Source of the DNA: Nonomuraea helvata
GTDB taxonomy: Bacteria > Actinomycetota > Actinomycetes > Streptosporangiales > Streptosporangiaceae
Length of the DNA stretch: 64,000 bases
Direction: 5' to 3'
Assembly (NCBI RefSeq): GCF_039535785.1
Contig: NZ_BAAAXV010000005.1
Span: 496,001 to 560,000 of the forward strand
The translations under genes and the position numbers were made by a program. The notes under the pieces were generated by a model, which was not told the origin of the DNA, ran no database searches, and worked only from the letters and a program-made list of their open reading frames with translations. Shown here one piece after another: positions 35,474 through 44,055 of this stretch. Numbering within the stretch: the stretch's first letter is position 1; the number at the start of each line of letters is the position of its first letter.

Positions 35474-35511
35474 ACAGCCCATACGGGCCTAGACAGCCCG
35501 TACGGGCCTAG
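35474..35511. repeat. Two tandem 19-bp repeats with internal palindromes
   Basis: ACAGCCCATACGGGCCTAG (35474-35492) is followed directly by ACAGCCCGTACGGGCCTAG (35493-35511). The second contains the perfect palindrome GCCCGTACGGGC. They lie 51 bp upstream of the 67-aa gene and downstream of the STAS gene, and look like paired regulator sites. Confidence 0.7.
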
Positions 35512-35568
35512 CCACAGCAAACGCCTGCCCCTTCTTGCCGCTCTAAACCCCCAAAGGGCGGGCCGCAC

Positions 35569-35901
35569 CTACCGGTTGTCCTCGAGCACCGGCAGGCTGC
35601 GGCCCAGTCCGGTGATGTGCAGCAGTCGGGACAGGAACGGGCGCGGTGCGGTCAGCATGACGGTGATGCCTTGAACTCGTGCGCGATGCTGGACACCGAT
35701 CATGACGGCCAGCCCGGACGCATCGCAGAACGTCACCTCTGAGAGGTCGAGGATGAGCAGGCTGGTGCTGTGGTCCAGCGTGTTCAGCAGCTGCTCGCGC
35801 AGCGCCCCGCTGCTGAAGATGTCGATCTCGCCCGACAGATGAACGGTGGTGGGAGCCGATGGCCCCGCCACGCCTGGAGGCGATGTGTCGATGACGGTCA
35901 T
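35569..35901 (-). CDS. STAS-domain anti-sigma factor antagonist
   Basis: 110 aa with a single STAS domain (VHLSGEIDIFSSGALREQLL, LLILDLSEVTFCDASGLAVM). The serine in DASGL is the site that cognate kinases phosphorylate in this family. It would free a sigma factor by binding its anti-sigma kinase, or act as a signalling adaptor. ATG 35901 overlaps the upstream DUF5994 stop as ATGA, so the two are co-translated. No kinase or sigma gene adjoins. Confidence 0.88.
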   Translation of the reverse strand: MTVIDTSPPGVAGPSAPTTVHLSGEIDIFSSGALREQLLNTLDHSTSLLILDLSEVTFCDASGLAVMIGVQHRARVQGITVMLTAPRPFLSRLLHITGLGRSLPVLEDNR

Positions 35902-36455
35902 GAGAGTCTCCGATCGGCGTCCGAGCCGGGCAGGCCGCCCCGCTCTGGCGCGCCGGTGCCCGGCGCGGCGGTGCCCGGCGCGGCGGGAAGGTGCGCGACG
36001 GTGAGGAAGTGGGCGGCGGCGAAGCCGCTCCTGCCCTGGTTGGCGAGGATGAGCGCGGCCCGGGCAAGGCCGCTCCCCGCGCCCGGCGGGATCACCAGTA
36101 AGACGATCGGCTCGGCGCGGTCGAAGCTCAAGGTCACCACAGGGGGATCGGCCTGGCCGAACCAGCCGACCCTGACCTGGCGCCCGCGTGCCGGGATCCG
36201 GCGCGGGAGGTGGTCCCACGCATGCCGGTACACCGTGACCCGCAGCGTGGTCCTGCCCAGACGCCGATCGACGGCGGCGACCAGGCCGGGCAGCTCGGCC
36301 GCGGCATCGAGGGAGTACGGCCACCAGGCCCCGTCAACGACGGCGGACCGGTCCAGCACGGGACTCGTGGAGAGCCGGAGCCTCGAGCCGGTGGCGCGAA
36401 CCGTGGACGCGCGGGCGCTCAGCGGTTTGAGGTAGGAGAGAAGTGTCGGCGGCAT
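35898..36455 (-). CDS. DUF5994-family protein
   Basis: 185 aa. The core segments VVDGAWWPYSLDAAAELPGL and VRVGWFGQADPPVVTLSFDR match the DUF5994 pattern seen in actinomycetes, often near STAS or anti-sigma genes. Function is unknown. The C-terminal about 30 residues are Pro/Gly/Ala-rich. It is first in a two-gene operon with the STAS protein. A TTGGTG-17-TATGGT promoter lies about 100 bp upstream. Confidence 0.75.
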   Translation of the reverse strand: MPPTLLSYLKPLSARASTVRATGSRLRLSTSPVLDRSAVVDGAWWPYSLDAAAELPGLVAAVDRRLGRTTLRVTVYRHAWDHLPRRIPARGRQVRVGWFGQADPPVVTLSFDRAEPIVLLVIPPGAGSGLARAALILANQGRSGFAAAHFLTVAHLPAAPGTAAPGTGAPERGGLPGSDADRRLS

Positions 36456-36553
36456 GGCTGCCCAGCCCGTCCGGACCGAAAGGCCCTCGATCGTCTATCG
36501 CCGCGGGCGACGCCGACCTGTGTGCCAACGCACGAAGTGTCCTCGGTGATTTG

Positions 36554-36582
36554 ACCATACCTGCCGGTTCCGGATTCACCAA
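36554..36582 (-). promoter_or_regulatory. Putative promoter of the DUF5994-STAS operon
   Basis: On the minus strand: TTGGTG (36577-36582), 17 bp, TATGGT (36554-36559). It lies in the 197-bp gap between the expansin and DUF5994 genes; nothing else was seen there. Confidence 0.4.
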
Positions 36583-36652
36583 TCCCCAGCGTCAGTACGC
36601 GCTCCTCTCCCGCTGGTCATGGCGTGTATCACGCCACCGCACCGATCGACTG

Positions 36653-37972
36653 CTAGCCGGAGGAGCAGGCGATGCCGGCCGGGCCGGGCGTGGACGGGCC
36701 GTTGGCCTGGAAGCCGAAGGTGGTCGTCGCCCCTGGCGCGAGGCTCGTCGCGTAGCTCGGCGCTTTGATCGTCCACGTGGTACCTGACGACGTGATGGTG
36801 GAGCTCCAGGCGTTGACCAGGCTCACGCCGGACGGCGCGGTCCACGTGATCGTCCAGTTGTTCCAGGTCGTCGTACCCGTGTTCCGCACGGTGACGTTGG
36901 CCGTGAAGCCGCCCTGCCAGGCGTTGGCGACCTGGTAGTTCACACCGCAGGAGACACCGGTGCCGCCCGTGGGCGTGGGCGTGACGGTGGGGGTCACCGT
37001 CGGGGTCGCCGTGGGTGTGGAGGTCGAGCCCTGTGAGGTGGTGTAGCTGACCTTGGTGTACGGCGTGCCGCACGGATTGCAGGCCGACGGAAGCGTGAAG
37101 CTGTACACGCGCCCGCCGTTGATCAGCGTGTCGGTGACGTCTCGCACCCGGATCTGGAACTGGCTGGAGCCCGACGTGATCCCGCCGATGACGTAGGACT
37201 GGCCCATGTCACCGTTCATCTGGGCCGTCTGCCACGCGCCGTTGGCGAAGTACTCGACGCCGTGGATGCCGTTGGCCAGGTGCGAGACGGAGATGGCCGG
37301 CCACCAGACCTGGGCGCCCTGCAAGAACCCGATGTTGATGTCGCCGCTGTAGTTGGGCGCGGGGATGAACGACCAGGTGACGTGCCGGTTGTTCCAGTGG
37401 TTGGGATACATGTCCCCGACCGCGGCGCCGTTCTTCACGAACCGGTTGAGCGAGTCCTTGGACAGGTCCAGATGGTAGGGATCGTCACGGCACCAGCCGT
37501 TGGAGTCGCCGCAACTGTCGGCGACGAGCATGGTCAGTTTCGCGCCGTTGTAGGCGTCGGAGGCCCAGGAGCCGTTGCGGCAGAACGGCTGGTTCTGCGC
37601 GCCGTCGTTGGTCCCCGTGCAGAAATCGGCGATCTCGACCTGCACGAAGCGGCCGCAGTTCAGGCCGTTGTTCCATAACCCGGCCTTGCTGAGATTGGCC
37701 CCCGTCAGCGGCCGGGGGTAGAAGGTGTAGTCGCCGGGCGTGTTGTAGACGTTGAGCGCGACGAAATCCTGTGAGTCGAGATTCGCCTGAGGCACTCCGC
37801 AACCGCCGTACGGCATGCCGAGTCCGTCAAAATAGGTGGCGTTGCCCGTTACAGGGCCGGTCGGGTCGCTGACCGCGCTGGCGGACTGCTGCATGAAGGG
37901 CACCAAGGCGCACAGCGCGACCAGGAAACCGGGAAGCAGGATGGCGATCAACCGGCGACGAGCGTGACTCAT
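36653..37972 (-). CDS. Secreted expansin-like protein with CBM2 cellulose-binding domain
   Basis: 439 aa. ATG 37972 has GGGGAG 4 nt upstream. The signal peptide is at 1-about 34 (LIAILLPGFLVALCALVPFM). Residues about 40-210 form a double-psi beta-barrel expansin domain rich in cysteines (GNATYFDGLGMPYGGCG, NGLNCGRFVQVEIADFC). The second expansin domain follows (VEYFANGAWQTAQMNGDMGQ). A Thr/Pro linker (about 315-340) leads to a CBM2 with the usual paired cysteines (CGVNYQVANAWQGGFTANV ... GIACSSG). It loosens cellulosic walls without hydrolysis and probably helps degrade plant biomass. Confidence 0.88.
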   Translation of the reverse strand: MSHARRRLIAILLPGFLVALCALVPFMQQSASAVSDPTGPVTGNATYFDGLGMPYGGCGVPQANLDSQDFVALNVYNTPGDYTFYPRPLTGANLSKAGLWNNGLNCGRFVQVEIADFCTGTNDGAQNQPFCRNGSWASDAYNGAKLTMLVADSCGDSNGWCRDDPYHLDLSKDSLNRFVKNGAAVGDMYPNHWNNRHVTWSFIPAPNYSGDINIGFLQGAQVWWPAISVSHLANGIHGVEYFANGAWQTAQMNGDMGQSYVIGGITSGSSQFQIRVRDVTDTLINGGRVYSFTLPSACNPCGTPYTKVSYTTSQGSTSTPTATPTVTPTVTPTPTGGTGVSCGVNYQVANAWQGGFTANVTVRNTGTTTWNNWTITWTAPSGVSLVNAWSSTITSSGTTWTIKAPSYATSLAPGATTTFGFQANGPSTPGPAGIACSSG

Positions 37973-38142
37973 CGGACTCCCCACTCAGAAAAGGATCGAC
38001 ACGACTCTTTCCGCGGAGCGCTGGTCTGGTCAAGTCCAGGTACGCGCGAGCTGGGCAAACGCGCCAAAGCCTGTGTAACTTTCATCGACTCGCCGAAAAT
38101 GCCGGGCGGGCGAATGCGCCAGGATGTCGGTGAGGAGGCGAC

Positions 38143-39306
38143 ATGCAGGAGATCGAGTTCCGGACGGGCAACCAGGGTCTCATCGAGATCTTGATAGATG
38201 GCGTTCCGCTGCTCGATCTCGTACGGACGGCCGAGCTGCCTTATGCGCAGGACGAGCAGCTCGAGCGCGCCGAGGAGTTCGCACCGGAGCCCGCGCCCCT
38301 GCTTGCGGGCGACTACAGCTACTTTCCACAGCGGTTGGTCGGCTGGCCGAGCCGTCACTATCTCGGGGAGCCGGCAGAGACCGTCTACAACCAGGATGAC
38401 GACGAGACCATGCTGCTCGGGTGCACCTGCGGCATCCCGGAGTGCTGGGCGCTGCTGGCCAGGATCGAGGTCACGGACGCGGTCGTGCGGTGGTCGAGGT
38501 TCAACAACAACCACCGGGACTGGGACCTGCCGGCGACTCTCGGGACGTTCGTCTTCGACAGGCGGCAGTACGAACGGGCTCTGCGTGCCACCGCCGCCCG
38601 CCCGGTTCAAAAACCGTCTCCGGTGGTCCACGACGACGTGCGGCTGGTGCCGGTGATCGACGCGCTGTCCGGCGTCCTGACCGACGGCTGTCCGGCACCG
38701 CCCGCCGACGAGTCGCTCTTGGACGCCTACTGGCTGGACCGGGTCGCCACGGCAGGACTGCCGAGACCGATGCCGGGCAACGCGACGCTGATCCCGTTGT
38801 CCGGTTTTCTCGGCAGGCACTCCTTGACGACGCTGGTTCGGGCCACAGTCAAGGATGTTGCGACAGACCTGGCAGCCGAGGACGCCCTCGACCAAGTCAG
38901 CGCTGTGAGCGGGGGATATTGCCTGGTGGTAGCAGGGAAGCCGCTCGTCGCGCCAGGTTGCTGCAGCGACCCCACAGACCTGGCCAACTGGCGCAACGCC
39001 GCTCGGCACCGCGAGCCTGATCCGATGATGGTGTGGATCGGCCACCCCTGGGTCCATGTCGCTGCGGACGGCGACGATCTCCTGCTGACCCGTCCGACCG
39101 AACGCGATCCCGGCCCCGAACTGGCCTGGATCTCGCGTCGATCGCTGGAGTACGCCGTCCGGCAGGCCGCGGCTGAGGTCCGCTACCTCGCCCGGCCACT
39201 CCGCGACGTCTGTGTGGAGCTGGTCGGCCGGGACAGAGCCGACGCGCTGTGCTCGGCGCTCCTGGGAGGCTCCTGGCTCCGGACCGGCGCCGACTGGCTG
39301 GAATGA
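38143..39306 (+). CDS. Hypothetical two-domain protein
   Basis: 387 aa. ATG 38143 follows GAGGAGGCGAC. The N-terminal half (1-about 150) has GCTCGIPECWALLARIEV and LGTFVFDRRQYERAL, a pattern seen in unannotated Streptomyces proteins. The C-terminal half has GCCSDPTDLANWRNA and VWIGHPWVHVAADGDDLLLT. No signal peptide or membrane helix is evident. The two cysteine patches could bind metal. I do not know a function; an origin as an immunity or stress protein is speculative. Confidence 0.6.
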   Translation: MQEIEFRTGNQGLIEILIDGVPLLDLVRTAELPYAQDEQLERAEEFAPEPAPLLAGDYSYFPQRLVGWPSRHYLGEPAETVYNQDDDETMLLGCTCGIPECWALLARIEVTDAVVRWSRFNNNHRDWDLPATLGTFVFDRRQYERALRATAARPVQKPSPVVHDDVRLVPVIDALSGVLTDGCPAPPADESLLDAYWLDRVATAGLPRPMPGNATLIPLSGFLGRHSLTTLVRATVKDVATDLAAEDALDQVSAVSGGYCLVVAGKPLVAPGCCSDPTDLANWRNAARHREPDPMMVWIGHPWVHVAADGDDLLLTRPTERDPGPELAWISRRSLEYAVRQAAAEVRYLARPLRDVCVELVGRDRADALCSALLGGSWLRTGADWLE

Positions 39307-39314
39307 CCTGAGCC

Positions 39315-39475
39315 TCGGGCGGCTGCCGCGCCGCGACGACGGCGATGTCGGGACCGTGCTCCGCCACGGCCACCCGGAGCGCCTCGCCGTCGCCCACGGC
39401 GGCGACCACCTCCTGGCCGCGGGAGCTGAGCAGCATGCACAGGCCCTCCCGGAGCATACGATCCGACCCGAGCGG
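39315..39475 (-). pseudogene. Relic of a NarL-type response regulator receiver domain
   Basis: The minus strand encodes LREGLCMLLSSRGQEVVAAV followed by GDGEALRVAVAEHGPDIAVV, the beta1-alpha1-beta3 part of a receiver domain. The initial acidic pocket is missing. The phosphate-accepting Asp expected after PDIAVV is Ala (VVAARQPPE). The rest of the receiver and the DNA-binding domain are absent. It lies downstream of, and in the same direction as, the truncated kinase at 40016-40735, so the two were probably once a pair. Confidence 0.6.
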
Positions 39476-39498
39476 CCAGGCCGCGCAGCCCAGATCCG

Positions 39499-40047
39499 AT
39501 GTCCATCCCCGCGCCGCCCACCGAGGCGGTCGTCAAGGCCACGCGTGGGGACGGTTCCGGATTCGCCGACTTCGTCCTCGGCAACACGCGAACGTGGGTC
39601 CTGCCCGGGGTCATGGCGATGAGCTGCGGGGACGAGCGGGGCCACACCGGCTACGCCCAGCTGCGGAAGGTCAGTCGTCAGTCGCTGAAGATCTCGCCGA
39701 ACTTCGGCGGAGGAGCCGGGATGGACGCGCTGGCATGCGCGGGCTGGCCGCTGAAGGTCGCCAACCCGTCCCGCCCGCTGCCCACCCGCGGCCTGCCGCC
39801 GTTCCTGGGCATCGGCAGTACGTGGGGTGACTACGCGTGGACCGAGAGCTTCACCGGGATGATCCCGGGATCGGTGGCCGTCGGCTACGAAGGGCCCGGC
39901 CACGCCCTGTACCTGACGAAGAAGAAGTGCCCCATCCGACACGCCACCGCGTACCTGACCGACCTGACCCTGCCCGACCGGGCACCACCTGCCCCGCCGA
40001 ATGATCCTGCGCGTTCTATGCGGCGGGGGCGGGGATGCTGGCGGTGA
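39499..40047 (+). pseudogene. C-terminal fragment of a TAP-like (S33) alpha/beta hydrolase
   Basis: The frame encodes about 165 residues that match the C-terminal TAP-like region of secreted tripeptidyl-aminopeptidase-type hydrolases: CAGWPLKVANPSRPLPTRG, IPGSVAVGYEGPGHALYL and CPIRHATAYLTDLTLPD. The catalytic His region (GPGHALY) is kept. The Asp of the usual G-T-x-D motif is lost (GSTWGDY), and the N-terminal domain with the nucleophile Ser is missing. It sits inverted between the kinase fragment and the response-regulator relic and overlaps the kinase end. It has a start codon but is unlikely to be functional. Confidence 0.6.
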
Positions 40048-40735
40048 CCGTGAAGCCTCCCTCTCCGTCGGCTCCCGCGCTGAAGGTGCCGCCGAGCAGG
40101 GTCACCCGGCGGTCGAGCCCGGTCAGGCCCATCCCTGAGCCGGCGCCGGTCAGTGCGGGATCGGCGCTCCGCCGGGGCGCCGCGTTGCGCACCTCGACGT
40201 CGGCCCGGTCGCCGGGATAGACGACGTTGACGGCGACCGGCGCCCCGGGGGCGTGCTTGCGGGCGTTGGTCAGCGACTCCTGCACCACCCGGTAGACGGC
40301 GCGGGCCACGACCGCGGGCACCGTACCGGGATCGCCTTCCACGTTCAGGGCCGCGTGGTCGGCCGCCGCCAGCGCGGCCAGGTCGCCGCCGGTGTCGTCG
40401 TCGGCACGTCCGGCGGGCACCGGCCGGGCCCCTGTGGTGACCACACGCATGAGGTCGCGCAGCTCGGTGAGAGTACGCGTGCCGACCCGCCGGATCTGCT
40501 CCGCTGCCGCGCGGGCGTCGTCGTCGCCGGTGGTGACGCGCAGCGCGTCGGCGTGCAGGACGATCTCGGTGACGTGGTGGGTGACGATGTCGTGCAGCTC
40601 CGCGGCCAGGCGCTGCCGTTCGGCGGTCTCCGCCCGCTCGGCGAGCAGGCGGTGCTCGGAGTCGGCGAGCTCGGCCCGCTTGCGCAGCGACCGGATGAGC
40701 TCGCCCCGGATCTTGAGGTAGAGAGCGAGCAGCAC
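40016..40735 (-). CDS. Truncated NarL-type sensor histidine kinase (catalytic core only)
   Basis: 239 aa from GTG 40735. It has the HisKA_3 dimerization box with H48 (AAELHDIVTHHV), an N box (VVQESLTNARKHAPG) and a G box (GSGMGLTGLDRRVTLLGG). The usual N-terminal membrane sensor is absent; the protein starts at the linker after the last helix (LLALYLKIRGELIRSLRKR). The nearest ATG (40742) is out of frame. With its partner regulator decayed downstream, this is probably a non-functional remnant, although the catalytic core looks intact. It follows the AfsR-like gene by 31 bp. Confidence 0.7.
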   Translation of the reverse strand: MLLALYLKIRGELIRSLRKRAELADSEHRLLAERAETAERQRLAAELHDIVTHHVTEIVLHADALRVTTGDDDARAAAEQIRRVGTRTLTELRDLMRVVTTGARPVPAGRADDDTGGDLAALAAADHAALNVEGDPGTVPAVVARAVYRVVQESLTNARKHAPGAPVAVNVVYPGDRADVEVRNAAPRRSADPALTGAGSGMGLTGLDRRVTLLGGTFSAGADGEGGFTVTASIPAPAA

Positions 40736-40766
40736 GTGTCATGGAGTGAACGGCCATCGAGGGTCC

Positions 40767-43700
40767 TCACATCGCGTCTGTCAGCAACGGCGCGAGCTTC
40801 TCCTCACACGGTGCATGTCCGATCTGCCGGCACAGCCGCAGGACCTGCTCGGCCTTGTACGCCGCCGCCTCGCGGTCGCCGCGTCGCCGTTCCAGCCCGG
40901 CCAGCTCCGTCAGCGCGGCCAGCTCCGGCAGCCGGTACGTGTTCTCGCACGCCACGGCGTGGCCCCGCAGCGCGTGGCGGACGGCGCCCTCGTGGTCGCC
41001 CCGGACATCGAGCAGCCGGGCGCGGGCGAGCAGCGCGTACGCCAGATGCCAGCTCAGGCCGCCCGCGCCGATGAGGTCGTCGGCGAGGTTCAGGCTGTCG
41101 GAGGCCTCTGCCGTCAGGCCGAGGCCGATTCCGGCATCGGCCAGGGCGATCAGCGCCGCCGCCTCCACCAGCCGGTCGCCCTGGCTGCGGCACACGTCGA
41201 GCGCCAGCAGCGCCTCGTCCCGTGATTGCGCCCACCGGCCGTTCTCCCAGTGCAGCCGGCTGATCCAGACGTGCGTGGTGGCCGCGCCGTGGCCGCCTAT
41301 CGAGTTGATCAGGGCGACCGACTGCCGGAGGCAGCTCTCCGCTTCGCCGTAGCGGCCCTGGTCGAGGAGGACGGCGCCCAACTGCCGCAGGTCGGCTCCC
41401 TCGGCGTGGTGCAGATGGTGGCGCCGGCTCAACGCGAGTGCCTGCCTGCAGTAGTTCTCGGCCAGGTCGAGCCGGCCCAGGTGGTGGTACTGGTTGCCGA
41501 GCGCATGGAGTGCCCGGATGTGGCCGGGCATCGATCCGAGCTCGCCGAAGAGCTGCGCGGCCCGGACATTGTCGGCCATCGCTTCGGTGAGGCCGCCCGT
41601 CCACGCACGCGCGAAGCTCAGTCCCATCCTGGCCGTCGCCTCGCCCTTCCGCTCGCCGCTCTCGCGGGCGATGCGGACGGCCTGTTCCAGGTGCACGACG
41701 GCCTCCTCACGGCGGCCGGTACGGAAGAGGCCGTCGCCCATGCCGGTGTGCAGCATGGCGGTTACGGCCGGCACGTCGTGGGCGGAGGCGGCCTCCAGCA
41801 GGGCCGGCGCGATCTCCATCCACTCACCGATGCGGCCGGTACGGGCACAGATCACGCGAACCATGTCGGCCAGGCGCCACACCCCTGGACCGGAGTCCCG
41901 TTCGATCGCGCGCATCAGCGCGGCCATCAGGTTGACGACGTCGGCCGCCTCGGGGGACGGCTGCTCACCAGTCTCCGGGTACGGCTGCGGACCGGGGATC
42001 AGGAACTCCCCGGGCGCGCACTCGGCGGCGATGGCGGCGCCCAGTTCCAGGTAGTGGTCGAACAGGCGCTGCCACGCCGGCTCACGCTCCGGGTCGCGCC
42101 CGGCTTCCGCCACCGCGTAGAGCCGGACCAGGTCGTGGAAGCGGTACCGATCGGTGATGTGGTGTTCGATCAGGTGCGCCGCGGCCAAGGCCCTGAGTGA
42201 GGCGCGGGCCGCGTCCTCGGGAAGGCCGGTGACCGCCGCCGCGGCCGCCACGGTGACATCGGGGCCGGGCACGAGCCCGAGCAGGCGGAAGACCTGCTGC
42301 TCGGCCGGGGCGAGCACGCGGTAGGAAGCGGAGAAGGCGATGGTGACGGTGTTGTGCTCGGCGCCGTCCACGGTGAGTCCCGCCAGCGGGTTGCCGGCGG
42401 CCAGCTCCGCCGCGACCGCCGCGGTGCCGTCCTCGGGCCGGGCGGCGGCGTTCGCCGCGGCGATGCGCAGCGCGAGCGGCAGCCCGCCGCACGCGCGGAC
42501 CAGCTCGCCGCGCGCGTCCGACTCGGCCGGGCCGCCCGCCGGCCCGAGCACACTGTCCAGCAGCGCCCGGCCGTCCTCGTCGGAGAGCGGGCCGAGCGAG
42601 TGCTGCCTGGCGCCCGCGTACGCCACCAGTTCGCCCAGCCGGTTCCTGCTGGTCACGAGCGCCACGCCGTTCGGGGGCAGGAGTTGCTCGATCTGGGCCG
42701 CTGAGCGAGCGTTGTCCAGGACCAGCAGGAACGAGTGCCCCGCCAGCAGCGAGCGGTAGAGGCCGAGCTGGGTCTCGAACCCGCCCGGCGTCCGTTCGGG
42801 ATCGACGCCGAGCGAGACCAGCAGCCGGGTCAGAGCCGCTGTCGTGGTCAGCGGCTCGTGGTCCGGATCGTAGCCGCGCAGGTCGATGTAGAGCTGGCCG
42901 TCGAGGAAGCGCTCCTTGGCCTGATGCGCCCAGTGCAACGCGAGGGCCGTCTTGCCCATGCCGGCCGTGCCGCTCAGCACGCACACTCCGTCGCCGCCGG
43001 CCAGGCACTCATTCAGCCAGGCCAGCTCCGCGTCTCGGGCGACGAACCCGGGCACGTTCCTGGGTAACTCTGCCGGCCGCGCGACAAAAGGTGCGGGCAT
43101 CGGAGTCACCGCCTGCAGGCCCTGCCCCGGGGAGTCCGGTCCGTCGTCCTGCAAGAGCCGCTGGTGTAACTGGCGCAGGTGCGGGCCGGGCTCGATGCCC
43201 AGTTCGCCCACCAGCCGCCGTCTCGCGTCCCGGTACACGGCCAGCGCCTCGGCGCGGCGCTCGCACCGCTGCAGGGCCAGCATGAGCTGCCCCAGCAGCC
43301 GCTCGCGCAGCGGGTGCTCGGCCACCACAGTATGAAGTTCGCCGACGATCTCGGCATGCCGCCCGGACGCCAGCTCCGCGTCGTACAGCTCCTCCAGGGC
43401 GCAGACGCGCCTGTCCTCGAGGCCGGGGCGTTCCTGTTCGATCAGCGTGGCACTGGTCCCCGCCAGCGCGGGCCCGCGCCACAGCTCCGCCACCGCGCGC
43501 AACCTCGCCACGGCGTCGGCGTGGCGCCCCTTCTCGGCGTCCTCGCGCGCGGCGGTTCTGTACCGCTCGAACAGACGCAGGTCGAGCTCATCCTCAGCGG
43601 CGTGGATGCGGTAGCCGGCGCCGACGCGGCTGATGCGCTCCTTGCCGACCAGAGCCCGCAGCTCGTGGATGTAAACCTGTAAGCGCGCGACAGCCGTGCG

Positions 43701-43877
43701 CGGCGGGTGCTCACCCCAGACCAGGGCGACGAGCCGGTCGTCCGGCACCGCGCGGTTCGCATTGAGCAGCAGGGCGGCCAGCACGGTCCGCTGCTTCGGC
43801 GAACCCAGCGCCACCGGCCCGTCAGGCCCATGGACCGACACCGGCCCGAGAAGCGCGAAGCGCGCCTCCGACTCCAT
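40767..43877 (-). CDS. AfsR/SARP-family regulator (BTAD - NB-ARC ATPase - TPR)
   Basis: 1036 aa. ATG 43877 follows GAAGGGG; an earlier in-frame start was rejected because the fold begins at ARFALLGPVSVHGPDG. Parts: a winged-helix DNA-binding domain (1-95), the BTAD domain (about 100-245), an NB-ARC ATPase with Walker A GTAGMGKTAL and Walker B FLLVLDNARS, and C-terminal TPRs (LHALGNQYHHLGRLDLAENY). Such proteins activate antibiotic or stress genes by binding direct repeats near -35. No obvious target operon adjoins; the flanking genes are truncated. Confidence 0.9.
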   Translation of the reverse strand: MESEARFALLGPVSVHGPDGPVALGSPKQRTVLAALLLNANRAVPDDRLVALVWGEHPPRTAVARLQVYIHELRALVGKERISRVGAGYRIHAAEDELDLRLFERYRTAAREDAEKGRHADAVARLRAVAELWRGPALAGTSATLIEQERPGLEDRRVCALEELYDAELASGRHAEIVGELHTVVAEHPLRERLLGQLMLALQRCERRAEALAVYRDARRRLVGELGIEPGPHLRQLHQRLLQDDGPDSPGQGLQAVTPMPAPFVARPAELPRNVPGFVARDAELAWLNECLAGGDGVCVLSGTAGMGKTALALHWAHQAKERFLDGQLYIDLRGYDPDHEPLTTTAALTRLLVSLGVDPERTPGGFETQLGLYRSLLAGHSFLLVLDNARSAAQIEQLLPPNGVALVTSRNRLGELVAYAGARQHSLGPLSDEDGRALLDSVLGPAGGPAESDARGELVRACGGLPLALRIAAANAAARPEDGTAAVAAELAAGNPLAGLTVDGAEHNTVTIAFSASYRVLAPAEQQVFRLLGLVPGPDVTVAAAAAVTGLPEDAARASLRALAAAHLIEHHITDRYRFHDLVRLYAVAEAGRDPEREPAWQRLFDHYLELGAAIAAECAPGEFLIPGPQPYPETGEQPSPEAADVVNLMAALMRAIERDSGPGVWRLADMVRVICARTGRIGEWMEIAPALLEAASAHDVPAVTAMLHTGMGDGLFRTGRREEAVVHLEQAVRIARESGERKGEATARMGLSFARAWTGGLTEAMADNVRAAQLFGELGSMPGHIRALHALGNQYHHLGRLDLAENYCRQALALSRRHHLHHAEGADLRQLGAVLLDQGRYGEAESCLRQSVALINSIGGHGAATTHVWISRLHWENGRWAQSRDEALLALDVCRSQGDRLVEAAALIALADAGIGLGLTAEASDSLNLADDLIGAGGLSWHLAYALLARARLLDVRGDHEGAVRHALRGHAVACENTYRLPELAALTELAGLERRRGDREAAAYKAEQVLRLCRQIGHAPCEEKLAPLLTDAM

Positions 43878-43979
43878 GCGTCCCCTTCGCGTCCCCTGGT
43901 TGTCCCGCTGTGATGCTAGCGAGTGGAAGGCGGACGGAAGGGGAAATGGAGACACTGGTATGACCGGGAGAAACGACAA

Positions 43980-44012
43980 GATCTCGCCCGGTCACCAAGA
44001 TCAGGCGAGATC
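43980..44012 (-). terminator. Stem-loop downstream of the DUF6493-like gene
   Basis: GATCTCGCC/GGCGAGATC, a perfect 9-bp inverted repeat with a 15-nt loop, lies about 45 bp past the stop of the minus-strand gene ending at 44056 and upstream of the AfsR-like gene. Confidence 0.5.
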
Positions 44013-44055
44013 CCGTCACGTTCGGTTCAGCCGTCGTGACACGCCGGCCGGTGGG

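Noticed and set aside
37969..39942. A minus-strand open frame of about 650 codons across the unknown gene at 38143-39306
   Set aside because: It has no family resemblance and Arg/Gly/Val-rich composition, and lies antisense to a gene with a good ribosome site. Only the short response-regulator relic near 39315-39475 in another minus frame looks real.
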